NCBI GenBank assembly: GCA_039566865.1
Contig: CM076943.1
Coordinates: 16,416,001-16,480,000, forward strand
Direction: 5' to 3'
DNA: 64,000 nt
Origin: Aurelia coerulea
Taxonomy: Eukaryota > Cnidaria > Scyphozoa > Semaeostomeae > Ulmaridae
In this document: positions 56,137 to 64,000 of the stretch, piece after piece
Layout of the letters: each line of letters starts with the position of its first letter
How positions within the stretch are numbered: the first letter of the stretch is position 1
Made by a program: the position numbers and the translations under genes
Notes under the pieces: model-generated
The model's database searches: none
Told to the model about the DNA's origin: nothing
What the model saw: only the letters and a program-made list of their open reading frames with translations

Positions 56137-56797
56137 TTTTTATCCCAGCATGCTTTAATAAGATAAATTGAAGAATGGAAAACTAGTTTAAAAGCTAACA
56201 AACACATTGCAGCTGTACTCATGGATTTATCGAAAGCCTTTGACAGCCTCCCCATAAATCTACTAATTGCAAAATTAGATGCTAAGGAGTTGGTATAAAT
56301 TCAGTCAAATTATTAAGAAGCTATCTCACAGAAAGAAAACAAATGGTGAAGGTCAGTGGGTACTTTAGTTTATTGGGGCCACTCAGTCAAGGCCTGCCTC
56401 AGGGTTCAATACCTGGACCATTGCTCTTCAACCTCTTTATTTATGATATCTTTCTATTCATCCAGGAGGGCTCCCAACGCAACTTTGCAGATGATAACAC
56501 AATTTCGATCTCTACTGAGAATGCTGCTGATCTTTATAGATTAGTGCAACTTAACACCAATAAATGCATCACTGGTTTTTTTCAAATCATAGGACAGCCA
56601 GCCCATCTAGATTTCAGTCATTACTTGTTGACAAAAACGGTATACAAATTAAAGAGTTAGAAATAAACAATATTTTCAAAATAAACGTGAGCAATAAAGC
56701 AACTCTACCTGGAATTCAACTAAAATTTGACTCACATATTGATAAAATCTGTAAAAAAAATCTGCCATGCAGCTAAACGCAATCAAAACACTAGCTA
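56137..56797 (+). pseudogene. LINE RT, palm and thumb (continuation)
   Basis: Reads EEWKTSLKANKHIAAVLMDL then SKAFDSLPINLLIAKLDA (a palm with the AFD catalytic Asp), then after frameshifts LPQGSIPGPLLFNLFIYDI, NFADDNTISI (FADD catalytic site) and LPGIQLKFDSHIDKICKK, ending at NAIKTLAR. With 48303-49990 it forms one CR1-type RT of which the C-terminal third is cut off at 56797. Confidence 0.82.
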
Positions 56798-57236
56798 GAG
56801 CCCCATCGCCCTGTTCCGATCACTGAGAAAGAGACTTTGAGTTTTTTGGCATGATAAAATTTTATCAGTACTTTTTTGGGCCACCCGGTATTTTGCAGGG
56901 TTGTGCTGTTTCATGTAATCTGTCATAATTTTCATGTTTGGATGGAAATTGTACTCCAAATTAAATTTTATCGCATTTTTCCTGATTTTGACCGATTTTG
57001 CCACTTTTCTTGACCACACGAAGAAAAATGTTGACGCAAGCAATAATGGCGGCTAATTTGAGGTTAATTTAATATTCTCATGAAGTACATGCGTGGGGCT
57101 ATTAGTACACCAAATCTGGTTGCTCTATCTATATCCAGTTAAGGTTAGGTTGGGGGCTTTTTTGCCTCCCCCCCCCCCCCCGCCCCGCCCCAACCAAAAT
57201 AGGACGTGTCAGATAGCCCAACCACTATAGGGTTAA
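56798..57236. other. Mixed transposon ends
   Basis: At 56798 a motif beginning TAGAGCCCCATCGCCCTGTT is shared with 30313. CTTTTTTGGGCCACCCGG|TA at 56870-56890 is a solo right end of the CCGGGTG family. At 57139-57236 TTAAGGTTAGGTTGGGGGC and CACTATAGGG|TTAA look like both ends of a strongly shortened piggyBac-like element (G run, TTTTTTG, C run between). Confidence 0.5.
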
Positions 57237-57299
57237 GTAAATGTTCTATTTCATTTAAGTTCTTTTTTCAACAATATAAAACAGTATCTTCGGCATATA

Positions 57300-59034
57300 G
57301 GCTCCGTTCACACGATACCGGATTCATTTCGTACCGGATGCCCTCACCCAATCCGATATGAAAATTTGTTCTGTTCACATGATATCGGATTGGTTTTCAT
57401 ACCGTTTACATTCTGTTCACACGGATGCGCTCCGCTCCGAACTGCGTGGCCTTCATTCATTTTTTCATTTTATCAATATTTATACACGAAAAAACCTTTC
57501 AGCGTATTTACAAATTATCTCAAAGAAAAAATTTAAAGAAAAAATTGTAAATAATTTAAATATGCTGCTCTACCAAGGGGTCGTGTTTGGGTTGTGTAGG
57601 TTCAAAAGATACTTTCTAAAACCTGTTTTAAAACGAGCGATTGATTCTTGTTCTCGAATGTTGTACGGGATATCATTCCAATTTTTGACACCAGAGAAGT
57701 AGAAACTTCGCTTTGCATATTCTAACCTAACTTTGGGAATTTGCAGATCTCCATGATTTCTGGTTCTATGCTCTGAAATCATGGATCTTTCAGTGAACTT
57801 ATGGCGAAGATTTTCGGGACAAAGGCCATGCAGAATTTTATATGTCATGACTCCTTTGTCAAATGAGAGCAAAGACTTTACATTGAGCCATTTACAGTTC
57901 CAACCGTCCTTATACTTGGCGTTCAGTATTAGCTTCTTTGCCCTTGTCTGTAATCGTTGCAGTTGGGATAGTTTGGTGTTGGAAAGAGTACACCAAACAA
58001 TGTCGCCATAGCGAAGGTGGCTTTCAAAGAGAGCTTTGTAGACCTGGTCAAGTTTCCTTTGCGGAAGGATGTCTTTAAGCTTTCTCAGGGAGCTCAAGCC
58101 CCCTTTCAGCTTGTTTTTGATAGTTTTGTACTGCTCTTTCCAAGTAAGGCTCTCGTCAATGTTGATTCCTAAATATTTTGTCTTGTCAACCCTTTTGATA
58201 ACTTCATTATTGAGGACAAGATCTGGCAAATCATCACCTACCCTATTCAATTGTCGCCTATGGCTTATAACCATATATTCACTTTTGCTGGCATTCAAAC
58301 TAAGTTTATTGATCCTCATCCAGTTCGATATATTTTCTAGCTCGTTTTTCAAATCTGTTAGAAGTTCATTCAGGTTTTCCGACGCGATATTCACACATGT
58401 ATCATCGGCATACATATTTGGGTTCATGCTTTCCAGACAGTTCTCAAAATCATTAATGTATAGTATGAAAAGCAAGGGTCCCAAACACGAGCCCTGCGGA
58501 ATACCACACTTTATGCTGCTTGTGCTGGAGCTAGCTCCATCAAAATAACAGAACTGCTCCCTATTGGTCAGATAAGAAGTGAACCAGTCGTGGGAAATAC
58601 CGTCGGCACCATACTCTCGTAGCTTTGACAATAAGATTTTATGGTCAACGGTATCGAATGCTTTTTTAACAATTGTTCTAAACAATTGTTCTTCTGCGTG
58701 GCAATAACATCCATTGTTTTTGCTATTCTTTAGCATAATTGTTCACGACAAAAGGCTCTCAGGCTACAAAAGCCTCCAGGTGGCTATTGTTTCAGAAAAC
58801 AATACACAAATCTTAACTTGAGTTTGCGGAGCGAAAAGCGTATCGGATTCATTCGTTCACACGAGCACAAAAGTGATCCGATACGTTTCGTACCACCTTC
58901 AGAGCGGAGTGATTTCGCTCCACAAAAACGGTACGTCGCGTATCGGATTGGGCCGTTGCCGTGTGAACAAAACGCCTATCTGGTATGAAAAGTAATCCGA
59001 TACGAAGTGAATCCGATATCGTGTGAACACCACC
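57300..59034. mobile_element. Harbinger-like element with GTTCACACGATA ends, holding a LINE
   Basis: GGCTCCGTTCACACGATACC at the left is inverted at the right (GATATCGTGTGAACACCACC). Next to both ends ATCCGATACGAA-type motifs are repeated as short palindromes. ATA on both sides (57297-57299 and 59035-59037) is a 3-bp duplication, proved by the uninterrupted LINE copy near 41768. The 3-bp target points to PIF/Harbinger, though ATA departs from the usual TWA. The middle is occupied by the LINE at 57560-58690. Confidence 0.72.
57560..58690 (-). pseudogene. 5'-truncated LINE with long intact RT frame
   Basis: The minus frame is open for about 370 codons: KKAFDTVDHKILLSKLREYG, IKCGIPQGSCLGPLLFILYI, PNMYADDTCVNIA (catalytic YADD), NWMRINKLSLNASKSEYMVI, YLGINIDESLTWKEQ, LRYGDIVWCTLSN and SGVKNWNDIPYNIR. 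This is a CR1/L2-type RT from the palm to the C-terminus, with no stop or frameshift. That makes it one of the youngest LINE copies here. The first 20 codons of the ORF are junction sequence. The endonuclease is missing, so it cannot be active. Confidence 0.88.
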
Positions 59035-59114
59035 ATAATATAATGCCAGCATCAGGGAGCGAAATACGGATGTCGATAATTATCAGCCCAAAGAGAAGAC
59101 TATCTTTAAAACGG

Positions 59115-59298
59115 GGAACGGGGAACGGGGAACAGGGAACGGGGAACGGGAAACGGGGAACTGGGAACTGGGGAACGGGAAACGGGGAATGGGAAACGGG
59201 GAACTTTAAAATGGGGAACTTTAAAACGGGGAACGGGGAACGGGGAACGGGGAACGGGGAACGGGGAACGGGGAACGGAGAACGGAACGGGGAACATT
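59115..59298 (+). repeat. GGGGAAC array (G-quadruplex-capable)
   Basis: Runs of four G separated by AAC, at least seven in a row at 59227-59278, with TTTAAAAC variants between. Four or more G4 runs with 3-nt loops fit the textbook G-quadruplex pattern. The other three arrays (59442-59520, 59523-59715, 60682-60930) have the same units. Confidence 0.85.
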
Positions 59299-59818
59299 GG
59301 GAATTACCATAGCCATGTACCTTTTCTTCATGGCATAGGCATACACGTATGTTTATAAGAAACTAAGAGTTTCGGCCAGTACTGGAAGTTTTTTAAAGTT
59401 ATCAGATTTTTAATACTCAGATTTTCATAGGCTATCTTTAAAACGGGGAACGGGGAACGGGGAACGGGGAACTTTAAAATGGGGAAATTTAAAACGGGGA
59501 ACGGAGAACGGGGAAGGGAACCCTGTTTTAAAGTTCCCCGTTTTAAAGTTCCCCGTTTTAAAGTTCCCCATTTTAAAGTTCCCCGTTCCCCGTTCCCCGT
59601 TCCCCGTTTTAAAGTTTCCCATTTTAAAGTTCCCCGTTTTGAAGTTCCCCGTTCCCCGTTCCCCGTTCCCCGTTCCCCGTTCCCCGTTCCCGGTTTTAAA
59701 GTTCCCCGTTTTAAAGATAGCCACTCGAAAGGTACCTGAGTGAAGTCTAAACATTGGAAAGACTTCAATGACTCTGTTTTGAAACGTGTGAACATTCATG
59801 GGCACAAATGGTGAACAT

Positions 59819-59936
59819 GAAGATTGTTATGGAACCCCTAAGAAACTCGTATGAAACTCTGAGTATTAAAAATCTGATAACTTTAAGAAACTTTCAGTAC
59901 TGGCCGAAACTCTTAGTTTCTTATAAACATACGTCA
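59819..59936 (+). repeat. 115-bp dispersed repeat, copy 4
   Basis: Starts AAGATTGTTATGGAACCCCT. A copy in opposite orientation is at 59341-59415, ahead of the inner GGGGAAC element. Together they may be the terminal repeats of the surrounding unit. Confidence 0.65.
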
Positions 59937-60627
59937 AAAAGCAAACAACAAGGTCAGTGCCTTCTCTAGAGTCTCAAATTATTTAGAGGAGAAAATATCT
60001 CTTTTACTGTACAACTCATTCATAATGTCTCAGTTTCATTATTGTCCGTTGATATGGATGTTTTGCGGAAAGGTTGCGAATAATGATCTCAATCGCACCC
60101 ATAAAAGAGCGCTTCGAATTCTCTTCAACGATTTTATATATTCTTTTGATGAGTTGTTACAGCGAGGAAAGGAGTGCACTATTCATCAAAAGAACTTGCA
60201 AAACTTAATGCTCGAGGTTTATAGCAGTTTAACACAACAAAACCCTTCTCTTTTGTGGGATATGTTCCATGAAAAGGACAATAATTACAATCTACGATCA
60301 AAGAATCTGTTGATGTTGCCTCAAACTAAAACAACTACTTATGGCAACGATAGTTTATCTTTTCGTGGTAGCATATTATGGAATTCCCTGCCCAATGATA
60401 CAAAAATTGCCACCTCCGTCTGTTCTTTTAAGTCATGCATAAAAAAATGGATTGGAGAGACTTGCCGTTGCAAAATTTGTAAATAGGGTATTTTAGGGTA
60501 TTTTCGTTTCTTATCATGAACTGTAATTCATTTTTGTTTTTGTAAATAGTTGGTCTTTATTAGTTCTTGAAGTAGAGCAATTTTTAATAACCAACCAGAA
60601 TGTTATAATAATAATAAATAATAATAC
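59937..60627 (+). pseudogene. 5'-truncated CR1-type LINE with (TAA)n tail
   Basis: The frame reads SAFSRVSNYLEEKISLLLYN, FHYCPLIWMFCGK, LNRTHKRALRIL, LMLEVYSSL, NNYNLRSKNLLMLPQTKTTT and GSILWNSLPND, ending KKWIGETCRCKICK. It is close to the LINE at 15994-17146 (FNYCPLVWMF, KTTTYG). About 175 intact codons, then AATAATAATAAATAATAATA at about 60607-60627. Only the thumb and C-terminus are present. Confidence 0.85.
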
Positions 60628-61420
60628 GTGCATGCCTGTGCCATGAAGAAAAGGTACATGGCTATGGTAATTCCCAATGTTCCCCGTTCCGTTCTCCGTT
60701 CCCCGTTCCCCGCTTTAAAATTCCCCATTTTAAAGTTCCCCGTTCCCTGTTCCCCGTTCCCCGTTCCCAGTTCCCCGTTCCCTGTTTTAAAGTTCCCCAT
60801 TTTAAAGTTCCCCGTTCCCCATTCCCCATTCCCCGTTCCCCGTTCCCCGTTCCCCGTTCCCCGTTCCCCGTTCCCCGTTCCCCGTTCCCCGTTCCCCGTT
60901 CACCGTTCCCCGTTCCCCATTACCCGTTTTAAAGATAGCCCAAAGAGAAGGGACCCCAGGATGGATCCTTGTGGGACACGACGTATAACATGTTCTTCGC
61001 ATGAGCTGGTTTTATCAAAGATTTTTTATCGTTTCCTATAAAAGAGATAATCACCTATCCATTGTAATCCTACATCATCTATACCATAACTTGGCAATTT
61101 TTCCAGCAAGGTTGCAATAAATTGTGTTTCGAAGGCTTTACGGGAGGACAATGTCGACAGCACCACTAAGTAGCCCTTTTTTAACGTTCTGTCTAAACAT
61201 TATCTGACGGTAAGGTAACTGCATGTTGCATAGATCTCCCTTGTCCAAACCCAAACTGATGTAGGCACAACAGGCTATTCGATTCAAGGTACTGGAGCAG
61301 TTGATTATAAATGATCTTTCAGATAACTTTTGATGGAGCAGGAATTACCGTGACAGACATATAGTTGTTCAACATTGTCGGATTGCCTGATTTGTACCCT
61401 GGTACCAGAGCCAACAAAAA

Positions 61421-61984
61421 TACCCAAATATAAAGTTTTGATTCGTATTGCACCATCTTAATGTCCATGAAAAACATTCATTATTCCAAATATGGTATTG
61501 TCACCTGTCATGTGACACCCATTATTCAAAATTTATAATGTCAAAATGTAGTAAAATAGATAATTAGCAATTTTCAGAGATTTTGAGGGTCAAAACTTTT
61601 ACCGTTAATGAATGCTTTGCAAAAAACCTACAGGGAGGGTGAAGCACCGCCCACCCCGGTCGAATTAGGGTATAGATGCGTTAGCAGAGAATAAGGAAAA
61701 TAATAGCACATGACACTGAAACATAAACATAAATGACATAATCGATGAAACCCAATTTGACTGTTAAAAAACACTTCTTAAAAGATAATTGTAAAGATGA
61801 TATATAAGGTTATTGCTAAGAAAAATGATTAAACAATTAAAAAATATTGCTCGAAACGTCCAGCTACAATCCACGAGGACGAAACAACAATTTAATGTCT
61901 AATATGAGCAAAATGAAATTCTGCATATCTCTTCAACACGAAACAGAAATAAACAAATACCTCTTATTGGTAGACTTCTTACTC
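61421..61984. other. Right end of a piggyBac-like repeat and Penelope trace
   Basis: 61490-61672 resembles the right half of the TTAA elements (AATATGGTATTGTCACCTGTCATGTGAC, AGGGAGGGTGAAGCACCGCC, GAATTAGGG), but TATA replaces TTAA at the end. TTGCTCGAAACGTCCAGC at 61852 is the GAAAC half of a Penelope hammerhead-like terminus. No gene. Confidence 0.45.
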
Positions 61985-62250
61985 AGAACTGTTTGAATGG
62001 ACTAGCTCCACAGTATCTAGTGGATCTCCTTGTACCATATAACAGTTCAAGACAACTGAGGTCCTCCAACAAATCTATGTTGAAAGTACCAGTTACAAAG
62101 ACAAAAACCTTTGGAAGCAAAGCAGAGCGTTTACGTATGCTGCACCAACAGTGTGGAATGCATTACCAGAAAATGTAAAGAAAAGCAACAATGTTGAATC
62201 CTTCAAAAACCTCCTCAAGTCACACTATTTCAAGATAGCAAATGGAAAAT
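61985..62250 (+). pseudogene. LINE RT C-terminal fragment
   Basis: LNGLAPQYLVDLLVPYNSSR and QLRSSNKSMLKVPVTKTKTF, then with a frameshift YAAPTVWNALPENVKKSNN and ESFKNLLKSHYFK. This is the end of a CR1/L2-type RT. Followed by AT-rich 3' sequence. Confidence 0.78.
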
Positions 62251-62351
62251 GACAATTTGGATGCTTTTACTTATTTTTTATTCTTATTAAATAGTATTCT
62301 GATGACATTCTATATGAACATGTAACATTTTGTTTTAGATATTAGATTTTA

Positions 62352-62800
62352 GGCTCTGTTTATATGAGGCGGGCTGGCCCGTTAGCGAGCTGGCTCGCCT
62401 CCAAGCCAGCTCGGTTTTATATGAGAAATATGATAGTGAGCCAGCCCCGAGCCAGCCCGGCCCTTGGGTGCCACGTGCCGTTTTTCTTTTGTGTAAATTT
62501 GAAAGAATGAGGAAATATTTTCCTGTTCTTTCATTTTTACAAAAGAAAGATTACAGCCTTGGCGCCAAATGTGACAAAGGGTCCTCCATTTTTAGAAACT
62601 TAACAAATCTGCTGTGTTCTGCGCGTGCGTTATCGGCGGGCTAGCCCATTTCTTCCGTTTATATGAGAAAAGTCAGCCCGTTTGAGGCGGGATCCCGGCA
62701 CTCGATAACCGGGATCTCGGCAAGACGGGCCAGCCCGGCATACATAAACGCAAACTGCTGTTTACAAAGCTGTGACCAGGTAAGTAGGATCTCGCCTGAA
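62352..62800 (+). mobile_element. Harbinger-like repeat, GGCTCTGTTTATATG end, copy 1
   Basis: Begins GGCTCTGTTTATATGAGGCG after TTA, then has many short GAGCCAGC, GGGCTGGCC and GCGGGC palindromic motifs. Ends at about CTCGCCTGAAGC without a right terminus. The interior is the reverse complement of 62995-63320. Confidence 0.65.
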
Positions 62801-62970
62801 GCAAGGCCCCCGATGAGACCAGAAAAGTGGGGGGGCCAAACTTGATACAAAAAATTTATCACAATACAACGTGATGAGCTGCCTTTTTGAACGGCATGAT
62901 TTGCCAAAAAGTGGGGGGGGGGGCTTGGCCCCCCGGCCCCCCCCCCGTCGTCGGAGGCCCTGTGAAGGCA
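62801..62970. repeat. G/C-run spacer
   Basis: Contains AGTGGGGGGGCCAAACTTGA and GGGGGGGGGGCTTGGCCCCC, a hairpin-forming remnant of a G-run MITE between the two Harbinger-like copies. Confidence 0.45.
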
Positions 62971-63320
62971 GGGCCTGTTTATATTAGGCGGGCGAGCCCG
63001 TTAGCGAGCTGGCTCGCCTTCAGGTGAGATCCTACTTACCTGGTCACAGCTTTGTAAACAGTAGTTTGCGTTTATATGTATGCCGGGCTGGCCCGCCTTG
63101 CCGAGATCCCGGTTATCGAGTGCCGGGATCCCGCCTCAAACGGGCTGACTTTTCTCATATAAACGGAAGAAACGGGCTAGCCCGCCTATAACGCACGCGC
63201 ATAACACAGCAGATTGGACAAACAGGAAATTATTTCCGCATTCTTTCAAATTTACACAAAAGAAAGACGGCACGTGGCACCCAAGGGCCGGGCTGGCTCG
63301 GGGCTGGCTCACTATCGAAT
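62971..63320 (-). mobile_element. Harbinger-like repeat, copy 2, inverted
   Basis: Begins GGGCCTGTTTATATTAGGCG and then runs as the reverse complement of copy 1 (CTACTTACCTGGTCACAGCT; TTATCGAGTGCCGGGATCCC), stopping at GGCTCACTATCG. Both copies lack one end. Confidence 0.65.
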
Positions 63321-64000
63321 GTCTCATTTGTTGGGGATACGTGGCTCAAGTTGACGAGGACGTGGATATCCCCTCGGGGACTATGAACGCATGCGTAGTG
63401 TGTAAATTTTTGCTGATTCGATTACGTAATGCCACTATTTTCATCACGAACTTTTAGTCATTTGAAAGGAAACTGGAAGTCAGACATTGAAACGAAACCA
63501 CATCCGCCACAGAACAATCAATTTTAGACGAGAGAACAATGGGTGAAAGGTTTTTAATCAGAATCGCTTGCGATAGCGCTTCATGGAAGTTTGGCAAAGA
63601 AATGTATTTATCAGCATAGCCGTCAAATCTTTTCTTTTGTCAAAAGCTCCCGTGGGGTTGTGACTCACGCTCTGATCAGATCGCATTTTCTCCTATGATT
63701 GACCAATCAGATGCCGCCGTTGTGTTTACTTCCGCGTTTCACAGCAAAACTTAGGCCATTTTCAGCCGTTTTGACCACTCTCCGGAAAAAATCATTGCAC
63801 GATCGGATAAATCGAATTTCGTCAAAATTTCAATTGGAGAAGATTCTCCATGCTTTGGACCATAAGTGTTTTCGGTATGGCTTTGCGATCACTAAAAATA
63901 GCAGAATTGTGGCATTTTTAAGCTCACTGCAGTCATTCATCGGTTACAGACTCTATGATTAGCAAAAAGAAGAGTAGAAAATTGAAAACCTGAAAAAGAA
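63321..64000. other. No recognisable feature
   Basis: An 87-codon plus ORF at 63699-63962 is basic and unrecognised. The stretch contains GACCAATCAGATGCCGCC, similar in style to sequence in other repeats here. It runs to the window edge. Confidence 0.3.

Larger units (their letters stand above)
59099..60938. mobile_element. G-rich GGGGAAC element with CTATCTTTAAAACGGGG ends
   Basis: Left ACTATCTTTAAAACGGGGAA is inverted at the right (CCCGTTTTAAAGATAG). CCCAAAGAGAAG is on both sides (59087-59098 and 60939-60950), a 12-bp duplication of LINE sequence. GGGGAAC arrays lie at 59115-59298 and 59442-59520 (plus sense) and at 59523-59715 and 60682-60930 (minus sense). A smaller element with the same ends (59423-59721) is nested inside. 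GCCATGTACCTTTTCTTCAT at 59313 is inverted near 60640. It matches no transposon class that I know. ORFs with TGNGERGTGNGER-type repeats are read through the array. Confidence 0.7.
57237..61420 (-). pseudogene. Fragmented LINE carrying two large insertions
   Basis: Three minus-strand pieces belong to one LINE of the 41238-42186 family: 60939-61420 (eroded GNPTMLNNY to FSLG region), 59035-59098 (CTTCTCTTTGGGCTGATAAT onward, matching 41705-41770) and 57237-57299 (ATATGCCGAAGATACTGTTT, matching 41768-41830). The gaps are filled by 59099-60938 and 57300-59034. It is cut off at 57236 by a TTAA end. The alignment with the copy at 41238 fixes both insertion points to the base. Confidence 0.8.

Noticed and set aside
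59328..61041. Long repetitive ORFs with TGNGERGTGNGER or PRSPFPVPRSPFP repeats
   Set aside because: They are both strands of the GGGGAAC minisatellite read in frame; the unit length (7 bp, three units in 21 bp) makes any frame open.

Overview
This 64 kb window reads as animal nuclear DNA, most likely from a cnidarian such as a coral or sea anemone. That is an inference: host-type genes have introns or are single-exon GPCRs, Penelope-like elements carry GIY-YIG endonucleases, RT remnants are of CR1/L2/RTE type, and AT-rich intergenic DNA is packed with short inverted-repeat transposons. No prokaryotic, organellar, rRNA, tRNA or CRISPR feature was recognised.

Host-like genes are few. (1) An NLR-type (NB-ARC/STAND ATPase) gene lies on the minus strand: a 3.9 kb terminal exon (18776-22689) and an upstream 205-nt exon (27226-27430) whose splice phases match exactly; its C-terminal half holds four tandem repeats of about 88 residues. 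(2) Two tandem, intronless rhodopsin-like GPCR paralogues lie on the minus strand (38044-39072 and 45205-46248), duplicated with their flanks. (3) Three exons with consistent GT-AG junctions and phases (52807-54291, plus) encode the C-terminal end of an unrecognised protein; they lie inside a 6.1 kb transposon with perfect 25-bp terminal inverted repeats.

The rest is a stratified transposon record. 1-8 kb: Tc1-like MITEs, a Penelope fragment with a hammerhead-like motif, a 300-bp foldback and an RTE-like RT tail. 8-13.6 kb: two long inverted repeats and small MITEs. 13.9-18.6 kb: a near full-length Penelope element bounded by 109-bp direct repeats and split by a LINE. 18.8-27.4 kb: the NLR gene, with repeats in its intron. 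27.4-38 kb: Penelope and LINE remnants broken by MITEs. 38-46.7 kb: the GPCR pair, with a 2.2 kb element between them. 48-57 kb: a LINE split by a TTAA-flanked element and then by the 6.1 kb element. 57-61.4 kb: another LINE split by a Harbinger-like element (itself holding a LINE) and by a strange G-rich GGGGAAC element. 62-63.3 kb: two inverted Harbinger-like copies.

Many insertions can be dated relative to each other because target duplications are intact: LINE reading frames close up when TTAA-flanked elements are removed, one empty site is seen in the GPCR paralogue, and another is seen in a second LINE copy.
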